64,000 bases of DNA, taken from contig NZ_QFWQ01000002.1 of the NCBI RefSeq assembly GCF_003335105.1, positions 62,001-126,000 of the forward strand, in the 5' to 3' direction. Below the pieces are notes generated by a model that saw nothing but the letters and a program-made list of their open reading frames with translations, had not been told where the DNA came from and did no database searches. This document shows positions 44,809 through 57,900 of this stretch, in pieces. The position numbers and the translations under genes were made by a program. The DNA comes from Rhodanobacter denitrificans. Lineage in GTDB: Bacteria > Pseudomonadota > Gammaproteobacteria > Xanthomonadales > Rhodanobacteraceae. Within the stretch, counting starts at the first letter, position 1. The number at the start of each line of letters is the position of its first letter.

Positions 44809-46698
44809 ATGAACGACCTTTCCCGCTACCCCCATCTGGCACCGATCGAGACGCCGGCCGACCTGCGCCGCGTGCCGGACGAGGAGCTTCCCGCCGTTGC
44901 CGACGAGCTGCGCCAGTACCTGATCGAGGCGGTGGCCAGCTCCGGCGGCCATTTCGGCGCGGGCCTGGGCGTGGTGGAACTGACCGTGGCGCTGCACCAC
45001 GAATTCGACACCCCGCACGACCGCCTGGTGTGGGATGTCGGCCACCAGTGCTACCCGCACAAGATCCTCACCGGCCGCCGCGACCGCATCACCACGATCA
45101 AGAAGAAGGACGGCCTGGCGCCGTTCCCGCGGCGCGAGGAAAGCGAGTACGACACCTTCGGCGTCGGCCATTCGTCCACTTCGATCTCGGCCGCGCTCGG
45201 CATGGCGATCGCGGCGCAGCGCAAGGGTGACCCGCGCAAGGTGGTGGCGGTGATCGGCGACGGCGCGATGACCGCCGGCATGGCGTTCGAGGCACTCAAC
45301 CACGGCGGCGACGTCGAGCCGGACATGCTGGTGGTGTTCAACGACAACGGCATGTCGATCAGCGAGAACGTCGGTGCGCTGACCAAGATGATGGCGCGCG
45401 CGATGGCCAGCCGGCGGCTCAATGCGGTGCGCGAGCGGGCCAAGCGGGCGATCCCGAAGCAGTCCTTCGCCGGGCGCTGGTTCAAGCGCTGGGAAGAACA
45501 CGCCAAGGGCATGTTCGTGCCCTCCACGCTGTTCGAGGAACTGGGTTTCCACTACACCGGCCCGATCGACGGCCACAACATTCCGCAGCTGCTGCAGGCA
45601 CTGCGCACGGTGAAGAACCTGCCCGGCCCGCAGCTGCTGCACGTGATCACCACCAAGGGCAAGGGCTACGCCCCGGCCGAGCAGGAGCAGATCGAGTACC
45701 ACGCGGTGGGCCCGTTCGACCCGCAGGCGGGCGTGGTGAAGAAGGCCGCGCCGGCCCGGCCCACCTACACCGACATCTTCAGCGACTGGCTGTGCGACCA
45801 GGCTGCCGCCGACGGGCGCCTGCTCGGGATCACCCCGGCGATGCGCGAGGGTTCCGGCCTGGTGCGTTTCTCGAAGGAGTATCCCGGGCGCTACTTCGAC
45901 GTGGCGATCGCCGAACAGCATGCGGTGACGCTGGCCGCCGGCATGGCCTGCGAAGGCGCCAAGCCGGTGGTGGCGATCTACTCCACCTTCCTGCAGCGCG
46001 CCTATGACCAGGCGATCCATGACGTGGCGCTGCAGAACCTCGACGTCACCTTCGCGATCGACCGCGCCGGCGTGGTCGGGCCGGACGGCGCCACCCATTC
46101 GGGCAGCTTCGACCTGACCTACCTGCGCTGCCTGCCGAACATGGTCATCATGGCGCCGGCCGACGAGAACGAATGCCGCATGATGCTGAGCACCGGCTTC
46201 CACCACCGCGGCCCCGCCGCCATCCGCTACCCGCGCGGTACCGGCCCCGGCGCCGCGATCCACCAGCAGCTCGACACGCTGCCGATCGGCAAGGCCGAAT
46301 TGCGCCGGCGCGGCCACGGCGTGGCCCTGCTCAGCTTCGGCGCGATGCTGGCACCGGCCGCCACGATCGCCGCCGAGCTCGACGCCACCCTGGTCAACAT
46401 GCGCTTCGTGAAGCCGCTGGACGAGGCGCTGATCGTGGAACTGGCGAAGACCCACGACGCCTTCGTCACGCTGGAAGACAACGCGATCGCCGGCGGCGCC
46501 GGCTCCGCCGTAGCCGAATGCCTGGCCGCGCACGGCATCACCCTGCCGATCCTGCACCTGGGCCTGCCGGACGTCTATCTGGAACACGGCAGCCGCGAGG
46601 AAGTGCTGAGCATGGCCGGACTCGACCTGCCCGGCATCCGCCACGCGATCCGCGCGCGCTTTCCGCAACTGGCCGCCGTCGTGGCCAACGCGGGCTGA
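44809..46698 (+). CDS. dxs: 1-deoxy-D-xylulose-5-phosphate synthase
   Basis: The 629-residue thiamine-diphosphate enzyme joins pyruvate and glyceraldehyde 3-phosphate to make DXP, the first step of the MEP isoprenoid pathway and a branch to thiamine and pyridoxal. The ThDP-binding motif starts at GDGAM and the family [15 protein letters not shown] segment is present, with transketolase-like central and C-terminal domains complete. Length is normal (about 620-640). It stands alone here; the convergent prmC ends 24 bp downstream. Confidence 0.97.
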   Translation: MNDLSRYPHLAPIETPADLRRVPDEELPAVADELRQYLIEAVASSGGHFGAGLGVVELTVALHHEFDTPHDRLVWDVGHQCYPHKILTGRRDRITTIKKKDGLAPFPRREESEYDTFGVGHSSTSISAALGMAIAAQRKGDPRKVVAVIGDGAMTAGMAFEALNHGGDVEPDMLVVFNDNGMSISENVGALTKMMARAMASRRLNAVRERAKRAIPKQSFAGRWFKRWEEHAKGMFVPSTLFEELGFHYTGPIDGHNIPQLLQALRTVKNLPGPQLLHVITTKGKGYAPAEQEQIEYHAVGPFDPQAGVVKKAAPARPTYTDIFSDWLCDQAAADGRLLGITPAMREGSGLVRFSKEYPGRYFDVAIAEQHAVTLAAGMACEGAKPVVAIYSTFLQRAYDQAIHDVALQNLDVTFAIDRAGVVGPDGATHSGSFDLTYLRCLPNMVIMAPADENECRMMLSTGFHHRGPAAIRYPRGTGPGAAIHQQLDTLPIGKAELRRRGHGVALLSFGAMLAPAATIAAELDATLVNMRFVKPLDEALIVELAKTHDAFVTLEDNAIAGGAGSAVAECLAAHGITLPILHLGLPDVYLEHGSREEVLSMAGLDLPGIRHAIRARFPQLAAVVANAG

Positions 46699-46722
46699 TC
46701 CTGCCGCCCCGCCACCAGGCTC

Positions 46723-47550
46723 CTACACGCTCCTGCGGCCGCCGGAAACGCGATCGCGTTGTTCCAGGTCCTGCGCGCTGAAAACGTCGGCATAGCCGGC
46801 CTCGGCGAGCAGCGCCCTCACTGCTGCGCCCTGGTTCCAGCCGTGTTCGAACAACAGCCAGCCGTCTGGGTGCAGGTGGGCATGGGCGTCGGGCACGATG
46901 CGGCGGATGTCGTCGAGACCATCGGGGCCGGAGGCCAGCGCGCTGGCGGGCTCGAAGCGCAGGTCGCCCTGCGCCAGGTGCGGGTCGGCGGCTTCGATGT
47001 ATGGGGGGTTGGAGACGATCAGGTCGAAACGCTCGTCGGCCAGCGGGACCAGCCAGTCGCCATGCACGAAGCTGACGTTGCCGATGGTGTGGCGTTGCGC
47101 GTTGCGGCGGGCGACGGCGAGCGCGGCGGCGCTGGCGTCGGTGGCGACCACCCGGGCAAGCGGACGTTCGCATGCAATCGCCAGCGCGATCGCGCCGCTG
47201 CCGGTGCCGAGGTCGGCCGCGCGGCAGGCAGCATCGGATGGCAGGCGTTGCAGCGCCAGTTCCACCAGCAACTCGGTTTCCGGGCGGGGGATCAGCGTGG
47301 CCGGACTCACTTCCAGTTCCAGCGACCAGAAGCCGCGCCGACCGGTGAGGTAGGCCACCGGTTCGCCCGCGGCGCGGCGTTCGACCAGCGACGAGAAAGC
47401 CGTCTGGGCATCCGTATCCGGCTCATCGTCGGCGTGCGCGAACAGCCAGCTGCGCGGCTGCCGCAATACGTGCAACAGCAGCAGCTCGGCATCGGTGCGC
47501 TCGCCGAGCCGCGCGCTGGCCGCAGCCAGCAGATGGCGGACATCAGGCAT
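46723..47550 (-). CDS. prmC: Peptide chain release factor N5-glutamine methyltransferase
   Basis: The 275-residue protein has a helical N-terminal domain and a SAM-binding domain ([15 protein letters not shown]) with the catalytic NPPY motif ([13 protein letters not shown]). PrmC methylates the glutamine of the GGQ motif in release factors RF1 and RF2. The start at [11 protein letters not shown] is the family norm. It overlaps the upstream large membrane-protein gene by 8 bp, so it is translated from that transcript. In many bacteria prmC follows prfA, which is not the case here. Confidence 0.95.
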   Translation of the reverse strand: MPDVRHLLAAASARLGERTDAELLLLHVLRQPRSWLFAHADDEPDTDAQTAFSSLVERRAAGEPVAYLTGRRGFWSLELEVSPATLIPRPETELLVELALQRLPSDAACRAADLGTGSGAIALAIACERPLARVVATDASAAALAVARRNAQRHTIGNVSFVHGDWLVPLADERFDLIVSNPPYIEAADPHLAQGDLRFEPASALASGPDGLDDIRRIVPDAHAHLHPDGWLLFEHGWNQGAAVRALLAEAGYADVFSAQDLEQRDRVSGGRRSV

Positions 47551-50500
47551 GCGGCGGCTCGCTCGTCGATGGCGGCAACTGCGGCGGCGTCGCGCCCGGC
47601 TTCGGCGCGCGCCTGCGCCAGTAGCCGCCATGCGTCCACGCCTCGAACGCCCAGCGCAGCCAGCCGATCAGCGCGTTCGCCAGCCACAGCGCCCACGCCA
47701 GCATGGCCAGCTTGTAGACCCACAGCGACACGCTGAACACGCCGGCGCCGGGCAGCGCACCGGCGCTCTGGTCGGCGAACCAGTGCAGGTCCCACGCATG
47801 AGAGGCGTTGCCGGCCACGTGCATGTCCGGCAGGCCGAGCAGGCCCTTCGGCACCGCGCCGATCAGTACCGCCAGCGCCAGCACGGTGAGCAGCGCGAGG
47901 CCCAGCTGCATCAGGTTGAACTTCGTGCTGCCCAGCTGCTCCGACGGCGTGCCGCGCGCGCGCAGGCCGAGCAGGATCAGCCAAGCCACCACCAGCGCAT
48001 AGGCGCTCCACGCGAATGCGGAGAAGCCCAGTCCCAGCAGCAGCCAGTGGCGGAAGCGCAGCGGCGTGGGCGCATGGCGCGCGAGCAACCACGCGGCGAG
48101 CAGCAGCACCACCAGTTGCGACCAGTACAGCACCGCCGGCCCGGTGGTCGGCCCCCACGTCCACAGCACCCAGCGATCCTGCGGCAACTGCAGCGCGAGG
48201 TCGATGTTCGCCACCGGCGCGTGCAGCGCGAACAGCGGCGTGCGCGTGCGTGCGGCGACTCCATGCGGCTCGCGCAGGCGCAGCGTGTAGCCGTGTTCGC
48301 CCGGCAGCAGCGGCAGGCTGAGCCTGCCGTCACGCACGGCCAGGTTGACCGGCTCGCCGTCGCGCATCGCGTCCAGCAGCTCGGCGCCGGCCGGCAGACC
48401 GATGGCGTGTTCGCCGCCGCGGGTGCTGCGCGCGCGCAGGCCCAGCGTAGTTTCGGTGGCACGCTCGCCGGCGCGGCTGCTCACCTGCACGCCGTCGAAC
48501 GCGAGGCTGTTGCCGGCGATCGCGACCGGCTGGCTGAAGGCCAGCTGCAGGCGCTCGCCGGGCAGCGGCTGGTACAGCAGCCCCTCGTCGCTGGCGCTGG
48601 TCGGCACACCCTTCGCATCGACGTGCCACATCGGCGCGGCGTGGACTTCCCACACCTCGGCCCGCTCGCCCAGCGTCGGTGCCTCCAGCGCCAGCGTCGC
48701 CGCGTGGTCGAGCCGACTGATCCAGCTCACCTCGTCGCTGTTCGCATTGAAGGTGATGCCGATGCGGCCGTCCTTCACCTGCACGCCATCACCCAGCGGA
48801 TGCTCGCCGGGCAGCAGCGGCAGCGTGATGCTGAAGCCTCCATCCTGCGGGGCGATCCGTTCGACCGTGTTCTCGACCGTCCAGTCCACGCCCAGTTGCA
48901 GGCGGCGGGTCAGCCGCACATAGGGCGGAAAACTCTGGGCGGGCGGCAGGTCCTTGCCGTCGCTGGCCGTGCGCAGGCGCTGCAGGGCGATGCTGTCGCC
49001 CAGCGGGCGGCCGTCGTCGACCCCGGCCAGCGACCAGCCCTGGCCGCTGAACGCGATGCGCTGCGGCCGCAGCGCGAAGCGCAGGTTGGCGCTGTCGGCC
49101 GCGCCGATGCGGTAGTGCAAGCCGACCCGATGCACTCCGCGCTCCAGCCGCAGCAGCAACTGGTCGCCACGGCGGCTCAGCGCTGCGTTGGCGCGGCCGT
49201 CCACGCCGACGTCGAGCAACTGCAGCGCCTCGCCGGCCTGCGGCAGCGGCAGCGCGACCGTCGCGCCTATGTGCGCTTCGAGTTCCACGTCCAGCGTGTC
49301 ACCGCTCGCCTGCAGTTGCGCCTGCGCCACGGCGGCGCAGGCCGGTGCGCACTTTGGCGCCTCGGTCAGCCGGTTGCGCAGCTGGTTCAGCAGTTCCTGG
49401 TCGGGCAGGCTCTGCGCATGCAGGCCGGCGGGCAGCAAAGCGATGGCCAGCAAGGCGGCGCCCACCGCGCTGCCGCCGCGCCAGCGGCCGCGCAGCGGCG
49501 TCAGCAGCAACGGCACCAGCTTCGCCAGCAGCAACGCCAGCAAGCCCACCATGAGCACCCGCAACAGCCGCACCAGCCAGGCCGGCGCGATCACCAGGTG
49601 CGTATCCTGCTGCGCGGTCACCGGGCCGGACCAGCCGAGCCGGTAGTCGTTGCCCTGGTCCCAGTGCGGCGTACCGGCGCCGGCCTGGGTCGGGCTGCGG
49701 CTGTCGACGGTGCTGCCGGCAAGGGTCGATACGCTGCTCAGGTTCTGCACGGTTGACCCTGTGACGGTGACGGCTTCCAGCGACAAGCTCGAACCGTTTC
49801 GCGTCGCCATCGCAGGTGCCGGTGGTGGCGGCGGCATCGCCGCATCGGCGGAAACTTCGGCGACCGATGGCGGCGCCATGGGTGCAGGCGCCGGCGCCGA
49901 CTGCTTCATCCGCGCCTTCGCATAAACCTCTTCCTGTGCTGCCTGCTCGGCATAACCCACCGAAACAATCCGGCTCTGGCTTCCGCCTTCCAGCTGCGGA
50001 TGCAGCGCGTACTGCAACTGCGCCGCCGCGAACGGCAGCGTCCACAGCACCGCCAGCGCGAAGACCGCCACCGCCACCGCGCGCGCCGCCGCGCGCAGTC
50101 GCCCTTCCGGCAACGCGCGCAGCAGCAGGGCCAGCGCCAGCGTCGCCGCCAGCGTCCACAGCGGCGCAGCGTGCTCGTGCTGCGCCAGCGCCAGGTAGCC
50201 GGCGGCCAGCAACGCCCACGGCCAGCCGAGCAGGCGGCCGGCCAGCAGCGCGATCAGCGCCACCACGAACAGGTCGAGCAGGCTCCACTGCGCCACCCAC
50301 GAATCGGGCGAGCGGTCCACGCCGGTCGCGCCGAGCAGGCGGTAGCCGTAGGGCAGGTGCAAGGTGGCATCGATGCTTTCCAGCGGCAGCTGCCAGCCGG
50401 CACTGGGAATCGCGCCGCTGTGCGTGGGCAGGCGCAGGCCAGCGTCGAGATCGAGCTGCTGTCCGCGCAATTCGACACCGCTGCGCCCGTCCCCGCCGTT

Positions 50501-51685
50501 GCTGACCAGCAGCGGCTCGCCGCCGTGGCTGGCCCGCTGCAACCGCCACGGCGCCGCGACCTCGAGGCGCTGGTGATGTCGCAGCTCGCCGCTGAGGTGG
50601 TCGGCCACACTGAGCCCGCCGCCGTCGAAATCCAGCCACAGCTGGCGCTGCAGATGCAGCTGGTCGCCCTTGCCGCCTTCGTCGCCGCGCGTGCCCTGCC
50701 CGATCGCCAGGCCCGCGCCGTCGTCCAGCACGAACGCCGGCAGCTCGCGCCACTCGTCCGGCACGCCGGCCTGCGCCGCGTCGGTGGCGTGCCCTTCCAC
50801 CCGGGTGTTGCGCAGCGCGGGATCGTCGGCGTAACTCCAGATCTCCTGCCGCGGCCACGGCGCTGCCGGAAGTTTCAGAACCACCCTGGCCAGCGGTGCC
50901 ACGCTGCGCGCTTCCAGCGTGACCGTCCACTGGCCCGGACGCAGCTGCACGCGCAGCCGGCCGTCGCTCTCCAGCCGCGCGGGCAGCTCGCCGGACAAGG
51001 CGGTGGCCACGAAACCATCGGGCAGCGCCGGGCCGAGCAACTGCTCGCGCGCGCTGCCGGTGACGTTGAACTGCAGCTGCGTCGTGAGCGTGGCCGGCAG
51101 GCCGTCGGCCAGCCGGCGATATACGCGAAGCGCCAGCGCGTCGGCGGCGCGCTGCGCGGCGGCAGCCTCGCCCAGGGTGAGCTGCTCGCCGTTGCGCTCG
51201 ATGCGCGTCACCGCCGCGCCATCCACGTTCAACACCACCAGGCCGATCGCCGCAGGCACGCGCAGGCGCGCCGGACGCGTCGTCCACGGCAACGTGCCGC
51301 GCAGCTGGTAGTCGCCGGGCGCCAGCCACAGCATCGGCTGATCGCCCCGCTGCAGCACGGTGGCCGGCTGGCTGTTCGCGCTGACCTGCTGCGGCCAGTT
51401 GCGTGCATCGCCGGGCAGCGCCACCCAGCTCGGCGCGTCCACGCGCACGTCCAGGCTGAAGCGGCCACCATCCTTGCCGGCATCGAGCAGCAGGCGGCCG
51501 GGCCAAGCACACTGGCGGTTGCCCACGTTCGGCGCCTGGGTGGCGAGGAGTGGGCAATCGTGCTGCGGCACGTCGTGCAGTACCCAGCCCTGCCAGTCGC
51601 GCAGCGGCGGCGGCACCTCCTGCGCCGGCAGCGGCGCCGCCAGCAGCAACCACAGACCCAGCAGTCCGAGTATCCGAGCAAGCAT
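47543..51685 (-). CDS. Large inner-membrane protein of unknown function (1380 residues)
   Basis: A Sec signal peptide (about 1-21) starts a two-part protein. Part one is a beta-rich region (about 22-500) plus a cluster of four or so membrane helices (about 505-640) and a Pro/Ala linker. Part two has another membrane helix pair, a Cys-containing segment (CAPACAA), a second long beta-rich region and a terminal group of about five membrane helices. The linker contains [12 protein letters not shown], which looks like the TonB-box/plug start of TonB-dependent receptors although there is no barrel. Start ATG has GGGGAG upstream. No function is recognised; it is co-transcribed with prmC. Confidence 0.82.
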   Translation of the reverse strand: MLARILGLLGLWLLLAAPLPAQEVPPPLRDWQGWVLHDVPQHDCPLLATQAPNVGNRQCAWPGRLLLDAGKDGGRFSLDVRVDAPSWVALPGDARNWPQQVSANSQPATVLQRGDQPMLWLAPGDYQLRGTLPWTTRPARLRVPAAIGLVVLNVDGAAVTRIERNGEQLTLGEAAAAQRAADALALRVYRRLADGLPATLTTQLQFNVTGSAREQLLGPALPDGFVATALSGELPARLESDGRLRVQLRPGQWTVTLEARSVAPLARVVLKLPAAPWPRQEIWSYADDPALRNTRVEGHATDAAQAGVPDEWRELPAFVLDDGAGLAIGQGTRGDEGGKGDQLHLQRQLWLDFDGGGLSVADHLSGELRHHQRLEVAAPWRLQRASHGGEPLLVSNGGDGRSGVELRGQQLDLDAGLRLPTHSGAIPSAGWQLPLESIDATLHLPYGYRLLGATGVDRSPDSWVAQWSLLDLFVVALIALLAGRLLGWPWALLAAGYLALAQHEHAAPLWTLAATLALALLLRALPEGRLRAAARAVAVAVFALAVLWTLPFAAAQLQYALHPQLEGGSQSRIVSVGYAEQAAQEEVYAKARMKQSAPAPAPMAPPSVAEVSADAAMPPPPPAPAMATRNGSSLSLEAVTVTGSTVQNLSSVSTLAGSTVDSRSPTQAGAGTPHWDQGNDYRLGWSGPVTAQQDTHLVIAPAWLVRLLRVLMVGLLALLLAKLVPLLLTPLRGRWRGGSAVGAALLAIALLPAGLHAQSLPDQELLNQLRNRLTEAPKCAPACAAVAQAQLQASGDTLDVELEAHIGATVALPLPQAGEALQLLDVGVDGRANAALSRRGDQLLLRLERGVHRVGLHYRIGAADSANLRFALRPQRIAFSGQGWSLAGVDDGRPLGDSIALQRLRTASDGKDLPPAQSFPPYVRLTRRLQLGVDWTVENTVERIAPQDGGFSITLPLLPGEHPLGDGVQVKDGRIGITFNANSDEVSWISRLDHAATLALEAPTLGERAEVWEVHAAPMWHVDAKGVPTSASDEGLLYQPLPGERLQLAFSQPVAIAGNSLAFDGVQVSSRAGERATETTLGLRARSTRGGEHAIGLPAGAELLDAMRDGEPVNLAVRDGRLSLPLLPGEHGYTLRLREPHGVAARTRTPLFALHAPVANIDLALQLPQDRWVLWTWGPTTGPAVLYWSQLVVLLLAAWLLARHAPTPLRFRHWLLLGLGFSAFAWSAYALVVAWLILLGLRARGTPSEQLGSTKFNLMQLGLALLTVLALAVLIGAVPKGLLGLPDMHVAGNASHAWDLHWFADQSAGALPGAGVFSVSLWVYKLAMLAWALWLANALIGWLRWAFEAWTHGGYWRRRAPKPGATPPQLPPSTSEPPHA

Positions 51686-51876
51686 GCGTTTCTCCCCTGT
51701 GCCATGCGGCCGGCACAGTGTAGGTGGAACTTCGCAGGTGCACAGCCGGGCCTGCTGCCGGCAACGGTCCGGCGGCAGGCCGGCAGCGGTCACCGATCCA
51801 ACGCAGCAGGCGGAACAAGGGGTTGTGCGTGGGTGGCCATGGCGAAAGCCTTCGCGCGAAGGCCCCGCAGCCGCAC

Positions 51877-53067
<1,191 letters not shown>

Positions 53068-53201
53068 TCTCCCCTGCCTTTATGCGCCAGCGGCGACGCG
53101 CGTCGTGCCGGCCATCCTACGCCGGCCGTATTGCCGAAATGCGGACGCAGAGCCGGAATTCCCGTTCCGGCGCAATCGCCCGCGAGGTTTTTCCGCGCAG
53201 C

Positions 53202-53227
53202 AAAAAGCCCCGCCGTGGCGGGGCTTT
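53202..53227 (-). terminator. Intrinsic terminator after the M1 aminopeptidase gene
   Basis: An 11-bp perfect stem (AAAGCCCCGCC with GGCGGGGCTTT) has a minimal GT loop and is flanked by A and T runs. It lies 22 bp past the minus-strand aminopeptidase stop. Confidence 0.8.
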
Positions 53228-53248
53228 CTACCGGACTTCCGGGCCCGC

Positions 53249-55930
<2,682 letters not shown>

Positions 55931-56052
55931 GAAGGTTTCTCTGGCGTGGGGAAAAATCCCAAGCTAGAGCCGGCATGACTTCCGACCCAGTGCCAGAAGA
56001 CATGCCCTCCGCACAGCCGGCGTGGCCCCGGGGTCGCTTGCGAAAAAACCAG

Positions 56053-56087
56053 AAAAAAACCGGCGATGAAGCGGACTTCATCGCCGG
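56053..56087 (-). terminator. Strong intrinsic terminator on the minus strand, upstream of the aminopeptidase gene
   Basis: A 12-bp perfect stem (CCGGCGATGAAG with CTTCATCGCCGG, loop CGGA on the plus strand) is followed on the minus strand by seven T and then a second T6 run. No minus-strand gene ends here; oxyR on the right is on the plus strand. It must end an unannotated short transcript, or attenuate a long leader of the aminopeptidase gene. Confidence 0.85.
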
Positions 56088-56158
56088 CCGGGGAAGCCCG
56101 CGCGCCTGCGGGGGAGAGGGAGGGCAACTCCGACGCGCGGGGTATCACGAGCGCAACG
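56053..56158 (-). ncRNA. Candidate OxyS-like small RNA divergent from oxyR
   Basis: A possible promoter on the minus strand (TTGGAG at 56189-56194, 18-bp spacer, TATCCT at 56165-56170) abuts the OxyR operator. It would start transcription near 56158 and end at the 56053-56087 terminator, giving about 105 nt. E. coli OxyS is 109 nt, divergent from oxyR and OxyR-activated. No sequence similarity to OxyS is claimed. A leader of the aminopeptidase gene is the alternative. Confidence 0.4.
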
Positions 56159-56193
56159 TGGCACAGGATAGGCGGCCCGCTTGCATTGCTCCA

Positions 56194-56230
56194 ATTGATT
56201 GTTACCATCCGTGTCATAGCGTATGGCTAT
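56194..56230. promoter_or_regulatory. OxyR-type operator upstream of oxyR
   Basis: The 37-bp span reads ATTG-N7-CCAT-N7-ATAG-N7-CTAT, matching the OxyR consensus of four tetramers with 7-bp gaps (second pair perfect, first pair 6 of 8). It would repress oxyR and could activate the divergent minus-strand promoter that touches its left end. The operator ends 19 bp before the oxyR ATG, which argues for the 56250 start over an in-frame ATG at 56223. Confidence 0.75.
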
Positions 56231-56249
56231 TGCCCAGCCGGGACGATCC

Positions 56250-57215
56250 ATGAACCTGCGCGATCTCCAGTACCTGGTGGCCCTGGCCGAACACCGGCAC
56301 TTCGGCCGCGCCGCGGACGCCTGCTTCGTCAGCCAGCCCACCCTTTCCACCCAGATCAAGAAGCTGGAGGAGGAACTGGGCGTGCCGCTGGTCGAGCGCA
56401 CGCCGCGCAAGGTGCTGCTGACCGAGGTTGGCCGCGACATCGCCATCCGCGCGCGCGACGTGCTCAACGGGGTCGAGCAGATCCGCAGCGTGGCCCGGCG
56501 CACGCTCGATCCGGAATCCGGCACGGTGCGGCTGGGCATCTTCCCCACCTTGGGGCCGTACCTGCTGCCGCATGCGCTGCCGCTGGTGCGCCAGGCATTT
56601 CCGAAGCTGGAGTTGCTGTTGGTCGAGGAAAAGACCGAGACGGTGCTGCGCCTGCTGCGCGAGGGCAAGCTGGACGCCGGCATCCTCGCCCTGCCGCTGC
56701 ACGAGGACAGCCTGCACAGCGAGTTCCTGTTCGAAGAACCCTTTCTGCTGGCCGTGTCGGAAGCCCACCCGCTGGCGCACAGGCAGGGCCAGCTGAAACT
56801 GGCCGACCTGTCCAACCAGAACCTGCTGTTGCTGGAAGATGGCCACTGCCTGCGCGACCAGGCGCTGGAAGTGTGCCATCTCGCCGGCGCCGTCGAGCGC
56901 AGCGGCTTCCGCGCCACCAGCCTGGAGACGCTGCGGCAGATGGTGGCGGCGAACGTGGGCATCACCCTGCTGCCGGTCACCGCGGTGAAGCCGCCGGTGG
57001 CGCCGGTGGCGAACCTGCACCTGATCGAGTTCAGGGGCCAGCCGCCGAGCCGGCGCATCGCCATGGTCTGGCGCAAGAGCTCGGCGATGGCCGGCTTCCT
57101 GAAGCGACTGGCGGCGGTGTTCCGGCAGTTGCCGGCCGACCTGCTGAATCCGCACACGGCCGCCACGCCCACCCTGCCGCCCGCTCCGCCCGCGCGCAAG
57201 CCGGCGCGCCGATAG
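56250..57215 (+). CDS. oxyR: OxyR, peroxide-sensing LysR-family regulator
   Basis: The 321-residue protein has an N-terminal LysR helix-turn-helix (VALAEHRHFGRAADAC) and the OxyR-specific redox pair in DGHCLRDQALEVC, C200 and C209 (C199 and C208 in E. coli). Hydrogen peroxide oxidises the first Cys and the disulfide switches DNA contacts. The MNLRDLQYLVALAEHRHF start mirrors E. coli OxyR. Its own operator lies immediately upstream, and rubrerythrin-operon genes follow behind a second OxyR-like site, so regulator and targets are adjacent. Confidence 0.95.
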   Translation: MNLRDLQYLVALAEHRHFGRAADACFVSQPTLSTQIKKLEEELGVPLVERTPRKVLLTEVGRDIAIRARDVLNGVEQIRSVARRTLDPESGTVRLGIFPTLGPYLLPHALPLVRQAFPKLELLLVEEKTETVLRLLREGKLDAGILALPLHEDSLHSEFLFEEPFLLAVSEAHPLAHRQGQLKLADLSNQNLLLLEDGHCLRDQALEVCHLAGAVERSGFRATSLETLRQMVAANVGITLLPVTAVKPPVAPVANLHLIEFRGQPPSRRIAMVWRKSSAMAGFLKRLAAVFRQLPADLLNPHTAATPTLPPAPPARKPARR

Positions 57216-57248
57216 CCGCGGGCTATCCGCCCGATCCAGACAATCAAT
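57212..57248. promoter_or_regulatory. OxyR-like site upstream of the rubrerythrin operon
   Basis: A perfect ATAG-N7-CTAT half (57212-57226) is followed at the right 22-bp phase by a weaker half (ATCC-N7-CAAT, 5 of 8). A TTCATC/TAGGCT promoter-like pair (57249-57254, 57272-57277, 17-bp spacer) starts directly downstream. The site overlaps the oxyR stop codon. The perfect half can also form a 7-bp hairpin (GATAGCC/GGCTATC), a competing reading. Confidence 0.55.
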
Positions 57249-57343
57249 TTCATCGCAGGCCCGCCGCGCGCTAGGCTCGGCCGGTCACGACCGTGAAGGC
57301 CGCACTTGCAACCCCTCCCAGCCCAACGCCACGAGGTGATGTC

Positions 57344-57763
57344 ATGAGCAACCTGAAAGGCTCCAAGACCGAGCAGAACCTGAAAGACGCCTTCGCCGGC
57401 GAGTCGATGGCCAACCGCCGCTACCTGTACTTCGCCGGCAAGGCCGACGTCGAGGGCTACAACGACGTTTCCGCGGTGTTCCGTTCCACCGCCGAAGGCG
57501 AGACCGGCCACGCCCACGGTCACCTGGAATACCTCGAGGCGGTGGGCGACCCCGCCACCGGCCTGCCGTTCGGCGGCACCCAGCTGAACCTGAAGAGCGC
57601 CATCGCCGGCGAAACCCACGAATACACCGACATGTACCCGGGCATGGCCAAGGCCGCGCGCGAGGAAGGCTTCGACGAGATCGCCGACTGGTTCGAGACG
57701 CTGGCCAAGGCCGAGCGCTCGCACGCGAACCGCTTCACCAAGGCGCTGGGCGACATGGCCTGA
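57344..57763 (+). CDS. Rubrerythrin-like diiron protein (no rubredoxin domain)
   Basis: The 139-residue protein is the ferritin-like four-helix diiron domain of rubrerythrin. Glu/His iron-ligand motifs are in [27 protein letters not shown] and [11 protein letters not shown], with a final ERSHANRF. It lacks the C-terminal rubredoxin domain of classical rubrerythrin, so it should depend on a separate electron donor. Rubrerythrins reduce hydrogen peroxide. The start at [12 protein letters not shown] is natural. It heads a series with the Fe-S oxidoreductase and DUF3501 genes, an association seen in other proteobacteria. Confidence 0.9.
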   Translation: MSNLKGSKTEQNLKDAFAGESMANRRYLYFAGKADVEGYNDVSAVFRSTAEGETGHAHGHLEYLEAVGDPATGLPFGGTQLNLKSAIAGETHEYTDMYPGMAKAAREEGFDEIADWFETLAKAERSHANRFTKALGDMA

Positions 57764-57778
57764 GAAGCCGCTGAATCC

Positions 57779-57867
57779 GTCATTCCCGCGCAAGCGGGAA
57801 TCCAGCGACTCCGGTAGCGCCCGGTAAGGTGAAAGACACTGGATCCCCGCTTGCGCGGGGATGACGG
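57779..57867. repeat. Pair of inverted REP-type palindromes (REPIN) between the rubrerythrin and Fe-S genes
   Basis: A left unit (about 57779-57805, core CATTCCCGCGCAAGCGGGAA) and a right unit in opposite orientation (about 57839-57867) enclose about 33 bp. The same family recurs at 59263-59342. Such elements are common in intergenic DNA of xanthomonads and relatives. Confidence 0.85.
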
Positions 57868-57900
57868 TGGTCGATTGAGCCGCCCGGATCAGGACACACC

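Larger units (their letters stand above)
55931..56249. other. Divergent region between the M1 aminopeptidase gene and oxyR
   Basis: A 319-bp region holding an OxyR-type operator, a possible minus-strand promoter and a strong minus-strand terminator, all listed separately. There is no credible protein-coding frame of its own. The first 120 bp before the aminopeptidase ATG should hold that gene's own promoter. Confidence 0.6.

Noticed and set aside
57211-57227. GATAGCC/GGCTATC hairpin as an oxyR terminator
   Set aside because: Only a 7-bp stem with a 3-nt loop and no T-tract. The same bases fit an OxyR half-site in the expected promoter position, so it was listed as an operator with the hairpin noted.
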